Of a stretch of 64,000 nucleotides of DNA, positions 11,300 to 22,909 are shown in pieces. The first letter of the stretch is position 1. The number at the start of each line of letters is the position of its first letter. The stretch is from assembly GCA_023375785.1 (NCBI GenBank), contig SZWC01000029.1, forward strand, positions 653,230 to 717,229, given 5' to 3'. The notes under the pieces were generated by a model, which had not been told where the DNA came from, ran no database searches, and worked only from the letters and a program-made list of their open reading frames with translations. The position numbers and the translations under genes were made by a program. Source of the stretch: Penium margaritaceum (lineage: Eukaryota; Streptophyta; Zygnematophyceae; Desmidiales; Peniaceae).

Positions 11300-12030
11300 A
11301 AGTGCTTGTTAGTGCGTGTAAATGCATGTAAGTGAGTATAAGTACGTATAAGTGCGTATAAGTGCGTGTAACTACGTGTAAGTACTTGTTAGTGCGTGTA
11401 AGTGCGTGTAAGTGCGTGTAAGTGCGTGTAAGTGCGTGGAAGGAGATGTATGTACGTCAAGTACGTGTAAGTGGGTATAAGTGCGTGTAAGTTCATGTAA
11501 GTGTGTGTAATTGCGTGTAAGTGCGAATAAGTGCGTCTAAGTGCGTGTAAGTGCGTGTAAGCATGTGTAAGTACGTGTAAGTGGATACAAGTACGTGTAA
11601 GTGCGTGTAAGTGCGTGTAAGTGCGTCTAAGTGTGTGTACGTGTATGTAAGTGCGTCTAAGTGTGTGTAAAATCATGTATGTGGGTGCAAGTGTACGTAA
11701 CTACGTATAAGTGTGTGTAAGTGCATGTAAGTGCTTGTAAGTGTGTGTAAGTACGTGTAAGTATGTGTAAGTTATAGTGAGTGTGTGTAAGTACGTGTAA
11801 GTGCGTATAAGTGTGTGTAACTGCGTATAAGTGCGTGTAACTGCGTGTAAGTGTGTGTAAGTGCGTGTAAGTGCGTGTAAGTGCATATAAGTGTGTGTAA
11901 GTGTATGCAGCTGTGTGTAAGTACGTATAAGTGCATGTAAGTACGTGTAAGTGTGCGTAAGTATGTGTACATGCGTGTAAGTGCTTGTGAGTACATGAGG
12001 TGTGTGTAAGTGCATGTCAGTGCGTGTAAG
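11300..12030. repeat. Higher-order family B, copy 2
   Basis: CTTGTTAG is at 11305, GCAGCTG at 11907 and the short unit GTACATGAGGTG at 11991. The CAGCTG-to-short-unit part is offset exactly 3326 bp from copy 1. The upstream marker is offset 3147, so about 180 bp of units were gained or lost between copies. Confidence 0.75.
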
Positions 12031-13904
12031 TGTGTGTAAGTGCGAGTAAGTGCATGTAAGTATGTGTCTGTGTGTGTAAGTACGTGTAAGTGCGTGTAAG
12101 TGGGTGTAAGTATGTGTAAGAGCATGTAAGTACGTGTAAGTACATGTAAGTGTGTGTAAGTATGTGTAAGTGTGTGTAAGTACGTGTAAGTGCGTGTAAG
12201 TACGTGTAAGTGCGTGTAAGTGCGTGTAAATGCATGTAAGTACATGTAAGGGCGTGCGAGCATGTGTAAGTGAGAGTAACTGCAGATAAGTGTGTGTAAA
12301 TGCGTGTAAGTGCGTGTAAGTACGTATAAGTGTATGTAAGTGCATATAATTACGTGTAAGTGTGTTTAAGTGCGTGTAAGTACATGTAAGGGCGTATAAG
12401 TACGTGTAAGTGCGTGTAAGTTTATGTAAGTGTTTGTGAGTGCATGGAAGTACATGTAAGTGTGTGTAAGTGTATGTAAGTGTGTGTAAGTGTGTGTAAG
12501 TGCATATACGTATGTGTAAGTACGTGTAAGTGTGGGTAAGTGTAGGTAACTGTGTGTAAGTGCGTGTAAGTATATACAAGTGCGTGTAGGTGCATGTAAG
12601 TGCGTGTAAGTTCTTGTAAGTGCTTCTAAGTGCGTGTAATTGCGTGTAAGTGTGTACACAAGAACGTGTAAGTGTGTGTAAGTGCATGCAAGTGCGTTCA
12701 ATTGCTTGTAAGTGTGTGTAAGTACGTATAAGTGAGTATAAGTGCACGTAAGTGCTTCTAAGTGTGCGTAAGTGCGTGTAAGTACGTGTATGTGCGTGTA
12801 AGTGCCTGTAAGTGTGTGTATGTACATGTCAGTGCGTATAAGTACGTGTAAGTGCATGTAAGTGCGTGCAAATGCGTATACATGCGAGTAAGTGCGTATA
12901 AAAGCGTGTAAGTATGTATTTGTGCGTATAAGTGCGTGTAAGTGCATGTAAGTGCCTGTAAGTGCATGTAAGTACGTGTAAGTGTGTATAGCTACGTGTA
13001 AGTACGTATAACTGCATGCAAGTACGTGTAAGTGTGTGTAAGTACGTGTAAGTGCGTGTAAGTGTGTATAAGTGCGTGTAAGTATGGATAAGTACGTGTA
13101 AGTGCGTGTAAGTGAATGTAAGTGTGTGTAACTATGTGTAATTGCGTGTAAGTGGGTGTAAGTGTATGTAAGTGCGTATAAGTGCGTGTAAGTGCATGTA
13201 AGTGTGTGTAAGTGCGTGTAAGTGTGGGTAAGTACGTATAAGTGTGTGTAAGCGCGTGTAAGTACGTGTAAGTGCATGTAAGTGCATGTAAGTACATGTA
13301 AGTGTGTGTAAGTGCGTGTAAGTACATGTAAGTGTGTGTAAGTGCATGTAAGTGTGTATAAGTGCATGTAACTGCGTGTAAGTACGTGTAAGTACGTGTA
13401 AGTGGGTATAAGTGCGTGTAAGTGTGTGTAAGAGTGTGTAAGTGCGTATAGGTGCGTGTAAGTGCGTATAAGTACGTGTAAGTACGTGTAAGTGTTTAGA
13501 AGTACGTATAAGTGCGTGTAAGTGCATGTAAGTGTATGTAGGTGCATGTAAGTGAGTTTGAGTGTGTGTAAGTACGTGCAAGTGAGTATACGTGCGTGTA
13601 AGTGCGTGTAAGTACGTGTAAGTGCATAGAAGTGTGTTTTAGTGCGTGTTAGTGTGTGTAATGGTGTGTAAGTGCATGTAAGTGCGTATACGTGTGCGTA
13701 ACTGCATGTAAGTACGTGTACGTGCTTGTAAGTATGTGTAAGTGTGTGTAACTGGGTGTAGGTGCGTGTAACTATGTGTAAGTGTGTGTAAGCACGTGTA
13801 AGTACGTGTAAGTGCGTGTAAGGGTGTGTAAGTATGTGTGAGTGCATGTAAGTGCGTGTAAGTGCGTGTAATCTTGTATAAGTATGTGTAAGTACGTGTA
13901 AGTG

Positions 13905-14990
13905 CAATTAACTACGTGTAAGTGCGTGTAAGTGTGTGTAAATGCGTGTAAGTGTGTATAAGTGTGTGTGTGTTTGTGTACAAGTGCAGGTAAGTGCGTG
14001 TACGTGCGTATAATAGCATGTAAGTGTTTTTAATTACGTGTAAGTGCGTATAAGTGCATGTAAGTGTATATAAGTATGACTAAGTGCGTGTAAGTGTGTG
14101 TAAGTACATGTAAGTGGGTGTAGGTATGTGTATGTGTGTGTAAGTGTGTGTAAGTGCGAGTTAGTGCATGTAAGTGCGTGTAAGTGCATGTAAGTGCGTG
14201 TAATTAGTGTAAGTGCGTGTAAGTGCGTGTATGTGTGGTTAAGTACGTGTAAGTGGGCGTAGGTGCGTGAACGTCTGTGTAAGAGCCCGTACGTATGTGT
14301 AAGTATGTGTAAGTGCGTGTACGTGTGTGTAAGTACGTGTAAGTGCGTGTACATGCGTGTAAGTATGTGTAAGTGCGTGTAAGTGTGTTCAAGTGTATGT
14401 AAGTGCGTACAAATACGTGTATGTACGTGTAAGTGCGTGTAAGCACATATAAGTGCGTATAACTGTGTGTAAGTATGTGTAAGTGTGTGTAAGTGTGTGT
14501 AAGTGCGTGTAAGTGCGTATAAGTGCGTGTAAGTGTGTGTAAGTACGTGGAAGTACGTGTACGTACGTGTAAGTGCGTGTAAGAATGTGTGTGTGTAAGT
14601 GCGTATAACTGCGTGTAAGTGCATGTAAGTCCTCTTAAGTACGTGTAAGTGCATATAAGTGCGTGTAAGTGTGTGAACGTGCGTGTAAGTATGTGTAGGT
14701 GCATGTAAGTGCTATAAGTGCACGTAACTGCATGAAGGTACGTGTAAGTGCGTGTAAGTGCGTGCAAGTGCGTGTAACTACGTGTAAGTACGTGTAACTA
14801 TGTGTAAGCGAGTGTAAGTACGTGTAAGTGGGTGTACGTGTGTGTAAGTGCGTGTAGATGTGTGGAAGTGCATGTAAGTGCGTGGAAGTACATGTAAGTG
14901 TTTTTAAGTGCGCGAAGTACGTGTAAGTGCATGTAAGTGCATGTAAGTTTGTGTAAGTACGTGTAAATGCGTGTAAGTACAATTAACTGC
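13905..14990. repeat. Higher-order family A copy (AATTAACT marker)
   Basis: This block runs from AATTAACT at 13906, through a GT tract at 13962-13973, a TAATTAGTG variant at 14201 and a 9-base unit GCTATAAG at 14711, to the next AATTAACT at 14981. The same ordered markers occur at 22023-22901 and 28108-28890. From the first AATTAACT to TAATTAGTG the offset to the 22-kb copy is exactly 8117. Confidence 0.8.
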
Positions 14991-17900
14991 GTGTAAGTGC
15001 GTGTAAGTGTGTGTAAGTGCGTGACAGTGCGTATAAGTGTATGTAAGTGTGTGCAAGTGCGTGTAAGTGCGTGTAAGTACGTTTTAGTGTATGTAAGTGC
15101 ATGTAAGTACGTGGAAGTGCGTGTCAGTGCGTGTAAGTGCGTATAAGTACGTGTAAGTATGTGTAAGTGAGCGTAAGTACGTGTAAGTGCGTCTAAGTAT
15201 GTGTAAGTCTGTGTGAGTGTGTGTAAGTGCGTGTTAGTGCATGTAAGTACACATAAGTGCATGTAAGTGCGTGTAAGTACATGTAAGTGCGTGTACGTGC
15301 GCGTAAGTGTGTGTAAGTGCATGTATGTGCGTGTAAGTGTGTGTAACTGTGTGTAAGTGCGTGTAAGTGTATGTAAGTGCGTGTAAATATGTTTAACTAT
15401 GTGTAAGTATGTGTAAGTGTCTGTAAGTATGTGTAAGTGCGTACAAGTACGTATAAGTGTATGTAAGTATGTGTGTGTAAGTGCGTGTAAGTGCATGTAA
15501 GTGTGTATAAGCGCATGTAACTGCGTGTAAGTGCGTGTAAGTACGTGTACATGGATATAAGTCCGTGTAAGTGCGTTTAAGTGTTTTTAAGTGTGTGTAT
15601 GTATGTGTAAGTACGTCTAAGTATGTGTAAGTGTATGGAAGTACGTGTAAGTACAGATAAGTGCGTGTAAGTACGTTTAAGTGTGTGTAAGTGCATGTAA
15701 GTGCGTGTAAGTGCATGTAAGTATTTGTAAGTGCGTGTAAGTACGTGTAAGTGCGTGTACGTGCGTGTAAGTTTGTGCAAGTACGTTTAAGTGCGTGTAA
15801 GTGTAATTAACTGCGTTTAAGTGCGTGTAAGTGTGTGTAAGTGCGTGTAAGTGCGTATAAGTGTATGTAAGTGCGTGCAAGTGCGTGTACGTGCGTGTAA
15901 GTGCGTGTAAGTGCATGTAAGTGCGTGTAAGTACGTATTAGTGCGTATATGTGCGTGTAAGTGCGTATATGTGCGTGTAAGTGCATTTAAGTGTGCGTAA
16001 GTACGTGTAAGTGTGTCTTAGTGCGTGTAAGTGCGTGTAAGTGAGTGCAAGTACATGTTACTGCGTGTAAGTGCGCTTAAGCGCATGTAAGTACATGTTA
16101 GTACGTGTAAGTGCGTGTAAGTGCATGTAAGTGTGTTTAGGTACGTGTATTTACGTGTAGGTGCGTGTAAGTCTGTGTAAATGTACGTAAGTGCGTGTAA
16201 GTATGTGGAAGTGCGTGTATGTGTATGTAAGTGCGTGAAATTACGTGTACGTGTGTGTAAGTACGTGTAACTGCGTATAAGTGCGTGTAAGTGTATGTAA
16301 GTGTGTGTAAACATGTGTAAGTATGTGTAAGTGTGTGTAAGTGTGTTTTAGTGCGTGTAAGTACGTGTAAGTGCATGAAAGTGCGTGTAAGTGCATGTAA
16401 GTGTGTATAAGTGCATGTAAGTGCGTGTAAATACGTGTAAGTGGGTATAAGTGTGTGTAAGTGCGTGCAAGTGTGTATATGTGCGTGTAAGTGCGTGTAA
16501 GTATGTGTAAGTACGTGTAAGTGCGTGTAAGTGCGTGTAAGTGCGTGTAAGTGCGTATAAGTACGTGTAAGTGTGTATAAGTGCGTGTAAGTGCATGTAA
16601 GTGTATGTAGGTGCATGTAAGTGTGTTCAAGTGCGTGTAAGATCGTGTACGTGGGTATAAGTGTGTGTAAGTGCGTGTAAGTGCGTGTAAGTGCATATAC
16701 GTACACGTAAGTGCGTGTAAGTGTGTGTAAGTGTGTGTAAGTGCATGTAATTGCATGTAAGTGCGTGTAGCTGAGTATAAGTGTGTGTAAGTACGTGTAA
16801 GTGCGTGTAAGTGCGTGTAAGTACGTGTAAGTGTGTGTAAGTGCATGTAAGTGCGTGTAAGTACATGTAAGTGTTTGTAAGCGCGTGTAAGTACGTGTAA
16901 GTGCGTGTAAGTGCTTCTAAGTTTGTGTAAGTATGTGTAAGTGTGTGTAAGTGCAATTAACTGTGTGTAAGTGCGTGTAAGTGTGTGTAAGTGCGTGTAA
17001 GTGCGGATAAGAGTGTGTAAGTGTGTGCAAGTGCGTGTAAGTGCGTGTAAGTGCGTGTAAGTGTATGTAAGTACCTGTAAGTACGTGTAAGTGCGTACAA
17101 GTGCGTGTAAGTGTGTATAAGTGTGTGCAAGTATATGTAAGTGTGTACAAGTACGTGTAAGTGCGTGTAAGTGTGTGTAAGTGCGTGTAAGTGTGTATAA
17201 GTACGTGTTAGTACGTGTAAGTGCGTGCAAGTACATGCAAGTGCGTGTAAGTATGTATAAGTGCGTGTAAGTGTGTGGAAGTGTGTTCAAGTACGTGTAA
17301 GTACGTGTAGGTGCGTGTAAGTCCGTATAAGTGCGCGTAAGTCCGTGTAAGTATGTGTAAGTGCGTGTACGTGTGTGTAAGTGCGTGTAAGTGCGTGTAT
17401 ATGCGTGTAAGTGCGTATAAGTGCGTGTAAGTGGGTGTAAGGATGTAGAAGTGCGTTTAAATACGTGTAAGTGCGTGTAAGTGTGTGTAAGTACACATAA
17501 GTACGTGTAACTGTGTGTAAGTGCGTTGAAGTGCATGTAAGTATGTGTAAGTGGATATAAGTGCGTGTAAGTGCGTGTAAGTGTGTGTAGGTGTATACAA
17601 GTACGTGTAAGTGCGTGTAAGTGGGTGTAAGTGTGTGTAAGTGCATGTAAGTGCGTGTAAGTGCGCGTAAGTGCATGTAAGTGCGTGTAAGTGGATGTAA
17701 GTGTATGAAAGGGGGAGTAAGTGTGTGCAAGTGTGTGTAAGTGTATATAACTGCGTGTAAGTGCGTATAAGTGTGGGTAAGTACGTGTAATTGCATGTAA
17801 GTGCGTGTAAGGACATGTAAGTGTGTGTAAGTACGTGTACGTGCATGTAAGTGCGTGTAAGTGTGTGCAAGTCCGTGTAAGTGCGTGTAAGTTTGTGTAA

Positions 17901-18050
17901 GTGCGTGTAAGAGTGAGTAAGTGCGTGTAAGTGCGTGTAAATGCATGAAAGTGCATGTAAGTGCGCGCAAGTGCCTGTACGTGTGTGTAAGTACAGGTAA
18001 GTGCGTGTAAGTGTGTGTAAGTGCGTGTAAGCATGTGTAGGTATGTGTAA

Positions 18051-18081
18051 GTGTGTATGTGTGTGTGTGTGTTTATTTTAG
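18051..18081 (+). repeat. GT tract followed by TTTATTTTAG
   Basis: A (GT)n-like run (18051-18072) passes directly into TTTATTTTAG (18072-18081) and then back into the 10-bp array. The same composite recurs at 36405-36431 and, slightly changed (TTTGTTTTAG), at 43397-43418. It is one of the few array features that is not a simple unit variant. Confidence 0.85.
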
Positions 18082-19752
18082 GATGTGTAAGTGCGTGTAA
18101 GTGCGTGTAAGTGCATGTAAGTTCTTGTAAGTGTGTGTAAGTATGTGTAAGTGTGTGTAAGTGCGTGTAAGTACATGTAAGTGCGTGTAAGTTCGTGTAA
18201 GTGCATGTAAGTGCATGTAAGTGCATGTACGTATGTGTAAGTGCATGTAAGTGCGTGTACGTACGTGTAAGTCCGTGTAAGTGTGTGGAAATGCATGTAA
18301 GTATGTGAAAGTCATGTAAGTGCGTGGAACACTTTGTAAGTACGTGTAAGTGCGTGTAAGTGCATGTAAGTGTGTGTAAGTACATGCAAGTATACGTAGG
18401 TGCGTGTATGTACTTGAAAGTGCGTGTAGCTACGCCTTAGTGCGTGTAATTGCGTGTAAGTGCATTTAAATACGTGTAAGTGCGTGTAAGTACGTATAAG
18501 TGCGTGGAAGTGCGTGTAAGCACGTCTAACTGCATGTACCTGCGTGTAACTGCGTGTAAGTGCGTGTAAGTACGAGTAAGTTCTTGTAAGTGCTTGTAAG
18601 TGCATGTAATTGTGTGTAAGTACGTGTAAGTGTGTGTAAGTGCGTGTAAGTGCTTGTAAGTGCGTGTAAGTGCATGTAAGTATGTGTAAGTGTGTGTAAG
18701 TGCGTGTACGTATGTGTGAGTGCATATAAGTACGTGTAAGTGTGTATAAGTGCATATAAGTGCGTGTAAGTGTGTGTAAGTGTGTGTAAGTGTGTGTAAG
18801 TGTGTGTAAGTGTGTGTAAGTGCATACAAGTACGTGTAAGTGTATGTAGCTATGTGTAAGTGCGTGTAAGTGCGTGTAAGTGTGTGTAAGTGCGTGTAAG
18901 TGCGTGTAAGTACGTGTAAGTACTTGTAAGTGCGTATAAGTACATTTAAGTGCGTGTAAGTGCGTGTAAGTGCGTGTAAATGCGTGTAAGTACATGTAAG
19001 TGTGTGTAACTACGTGTAAGTGTATGTAAGTACGTGTAAGTACGTGTAAGTGTCTGTAAGTACGTGTAAGTATGTGTAAGTATTAGTAAGTGTGTGTAAG
19101 TACATACAAGTACGTGTAAGTGTGTGTAAGTGTGTGTAAGTGCGTGTTACTGTGTGTAACTACATGTAAGTGCGTGTAAGTGTGTATAAGTGCATATTTG
19201 TGTACATAATTGTGTGTAAATACGTGTAAGTGTGTGTAAGTGTGTGTAAGTGTGTGTAAGTACGTGTAAGTGCGGGTAAGTGTGTGTAAGTACGTGTACG
19301 TGTAGGTAAGCACGGGTAAGTGCGTGTAAGTGCGTATAAGTGCATGTAAGTGTGTATAAGTGCTTGGAAGTGCGTATAAGTGTGTGTAAGTGCATGCAAG
19401 TACGTGTAAGTGTGTATAAGTGCGCGTAAGTGCGTGTAACTATGTGTAAGTATGTGTAAGTGCGTGTAAGTGTGTGTAAGTGGCAGTAAGTGTGTGTAAG
19501 TGTGTGTATGTGCGTGTAAGTACGTGTACGTGTGGATAAGTGCGTGTAAGTGCATGTAAGTACGTGTAAGTGCGTGTAAGTGCGTGTAAGTGCGTATAAG
19601 TATGTGTAAGTATGTGTAAGTGTGTGTAAGTGCGTGTAAGTGTGTGTAAGTGCGTATAAGTGTGTGTTAGTGCATGTAAGTACGTGCAAGTGCGTGTAAC
19701 TGCGTGTTAGTGCGTGTAAGTGCGTGTAAGTACGTGTAAGTACGTGTAATTA

Positions 19753-19769
19753 TGTGTGTGTGTGTGTGT
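19753..19769 (+). repeat. Short GT dinucleotide tract
   Basis: A run of GT dinucleotides interrupts the 10-bp register and is followed by TAGAATTG. A similar TGTGTAGAATTG occurs near 44950, so it probably belongs to a higher-order block too. Confidence 0.7.
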
Positions 19770-22021
19770 AGAATTGTGTAAGTACGTGTAAGTAGGTGTA
19801 AGTGCGTATAAGTATGTGTAAGTGCATGTAAGTGCGTGTAAGTGCGTGTAACTACATGTAACTGCGTGTTAGTCTGTGTAAGTGCATGTAAGTGCGTTTA
19901 AGTGCGTATAAGTGCGTGTAAGTGCATGTGACTGCGTGTAAGTAGGAGAACATGCGTATACGTACGTGTAAGTGCGTTTAAGTGCATATAAGTGTGTGTA
20001 GGCACGTAGTAGTACGTGTAAGTGCGTGTAACTGCGTGTAACTGCGTATAAGTGCGCATACGTGTAAGTGTGTGTAAGTGCGTTCAAGTGCGTCTAACTA
20101 CATGTAAGTACGTGTAAGTGCGTGTAAGTACGTGTTAGTACGTGTACGCACAATTAACTGCGTGTAAGTGCGAATAAGTGTGTGTAAGTGCATGTAAGTG
20201 CGTGGAAGTGCGTGTAAGTGCGTGTAAGAGCGTGTAAGTTCGTATAAGTGTGTGCAAGTGCGTGTGAGTGCATGTAAGTACGTGTAAGTGCATGTAAGTG
20301 TGTGTTATTGCGTGTAAGTGCGTGTAAGTACGTGTAAGTGTGTGTAAGTGCATGTAAGTGCATGTACATTGGTGTAAGTAGGTGTAAGTGCGTATAAGTG
20401 GGTGTAAGTGCCTGTAAGTGCGTGTAAGTGTGTGTAAGTGTATGTAAGTGCATGTAAGTGCATGTAAGTACGTGTATGTACTTATAACTGTGTGTACGTG
20501 CGTGTAAGAGCGTGTAAATATGTATAAGTGGGTGTAAGTGCGTTTAAGTGTGTGTAAGTGCGTGTACGCGTGTGTAAGTGCGCGTAAGTGCATCTAAGTG
20601 CGTGTAAGTACGTGAAAGTGTATATAAGTGCGTGTAAGTATGTGTAAGTGTGTGTAAGTGCGTGTAAGTACATGTAAGTGCGTGTAAGTGTGTGTAAGTT
20701 CGTGTAAGTGTGTGTGAGTGCATGGAAACACATGTAAGTGTATTTAATTGTATGTAAGTGTGTGTAAGTGTGTTTAAGTACATATAAGTATGTGTAAGTA
20801 CGTGTAAGTGCGGGTAAGTGTAGGTAAGTGCGTGTAAGTGCGTGTAAGTATGTGTAAGGGCGTGTAAGTGCATGTAAGTGCGTGTAAGTTTTTGTATGTG
20901 CTTCTAAGTGTGTGTAATTGCGTGTACGTGTGTATACAAGTACATGTAAGTGTGTGTAAGTATGTGCAGGCACGTGTAACTGCTTGTAAGTGTGTGTAAG
21001 TGTGTATAAGTATGTGTAAGTGCGCGTAAGTGCTTCTAAGTGCGTGTAATTGCATGTAAGTATGTGTAAGTGCGTGTAAGTGCCTGTAAGTGTGTGTATG
21101 TATGTGTAAGTACGTATAAGTGCATGTAAGTGCGTGTATGTGCGTGCAAATGTGTATACATGCGAGTAAGTGTGTATAAGTATGTGTAAGTACGTATTCG
21201 TGCATTTAATTGGTATAAGTGCATGTAAGTGGGTGTAAGTGCGTGTAAGTACTTGTAAGTGTGTATAGCTATGTGTAAGTGCGTATAAGTGTATGTAAGT
21301 ACGTGTAAGTGTGTGTAAGTACGTGTAAGTGCGTGTAAGTGCGTACAAGTGCGTGTACGTACGTATAAGTACGTGTAAGTGCGTGTAAGTGTGTGTAAGT
21401 GCGTGTAAGTGCGTGTAAGTGCATGTAAGTGTGTGTAAGTGCGTGTAAGTGTGTGTAAGTACATATAAGTGTGTGTAAGCGCGTGTTAGTGCGTGTAAGT
21501 GTTTGTAACTGCATGTAAGTAAATGTAAGTGTGTGTAAGTGCGTGTGAGTACGTATAAGTATGTGTAAGCGCATGTAAGTGTGTATAAGTACATGTAACT
21601 GCGTGTAAGTGCGTGTAAGTACGTGTAAGTGGGTATACGTATGTGTAAGTACGTGTAAGTGCGTAAAGGTGCGTGTAAGTGTGTATAAGTATGTGTACGT
21701 GCGTGTAAGTACGTGTAAGTGCGTGTAAGTGCGTATAAGTGCATGTAAGTGCATGTAAGTGTATGTAAGTGCATGTAAGTGCGTGTAAGTGTGTGTAAGT
21801 ACGTGTAAGTGGGTATACGTGCGTGTAAGTGCGTGTAAGTACGTGTAAGTGCATATAAGTGTCTGTATGTGCGTGTTAGTGTGTGTAAGTGTGTGTGAGT
21901 GCATGTAAGTGCGTGTAAGTGTACGTAACTGCATGTAAGTACGTGAAAGTGCTTGTAAGTATGTGTAAGTGTGTGTAACTATGTGTAAGTGTGTGTAAGT
22001 ACGTGTAAGTGCATGTAAGTA

Positions 22022-22909
22022 CAATTAACTGCATGTAAGTGCGTGTAAGTGTGTGTAAGTGCGTGTAAGTGCATATAAGTATGTGTGTGTGTGTGTGCAA
22101 GTGCGGGTAAGTGCGTGTAAGTGCGTGTAAGTGCATGTAAGTATGTGTAAGTACGTGTAAGTGCGTGTAAGTGCGTGTAAGTGTGTATAAGTATGTGTAA
22201 GTGCGTGTAAATGTCTATAAGTATGTGTAAGTGGGTGTAAGTACGTGTAAGTACGTGTAAGTGTGTGTAAGTGCATGTTAGTGCGTGTAAGTGCGTGTAA
22301 GTACATGTAAGTGCGTGTAATTAGTGTAAGTGCGTGTAAGTGCGTGTAAGTGTATGTAAGTGCGTGTAAATACGTGTATGTGCGTGTAAGTGCGTGTAAC
22401 TATGTGTAAATGCGTGTAAGTGTGTGTAAGTGTGTGTAAGTGCGTGTAAGTACGAATAAGTGCGTATAAGTGCGTGTAAGTACGTGTAAGTACGTGTAAG
22501 TGCGTATAAGTGTGTAAGTGTATGTAAGTGTGTGTGAGTGCATGTAAGTGTGTTTAAGTACGTGTAAGTGCATATAAGTGCGTGTAAGTGTGTGTACGTG
22601 CGTGTAAGTATGTGTAAGTGCATCTTAGTGCTGTAAGTGCGCATAACTGCATGTAAGTACGTGTAAGTGCATGTAAGTACGTGTAAGTGCATGTAACTGC
22701 GTGTAAGTACGTGTAACTAAGTGAAAGTGTGTGTAAGTACGTGTAAGTGCGTGTACGTGCGTGTGAGTGCATGTAAGTGTGTGTAAGTGCATGTAAGTGC
22801 GTGTAAGTATATGTAAGTGATTGTAAGGGCGTGTAAGTACGTGTAAGTGCGTGTAAGTGCATGTAAGTTTGTGTATGTACGTGTAAATGCGTGTAAGTGC
22901 AATTAACTG
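22022..22909. repeat. Higher-order family A copy
   Basis: Markers are AATTAACT at 22023, a GT tract at 22082-22097, TAATTAGTG at 22318, the 9-base unit GCTGTAAG at 22630 and the next AATTAACT at 22901. Relative to the 13.9-kb copy, the later part is about 200 bp shorter. Confidence 0.8.

Noticed and set aside
16241-18385. A 714-codon minus-strand open frame, and hundreds like it across the array, encoding His/Thr/Leu-rich decapeptide repeats
   Set aside because: All three minus frames are open for the same arithmetic reason, frames overlap one another, starts are chance ATGs from a common variant, and there is no promoter, codon bias or domain. These are not reported as genes.
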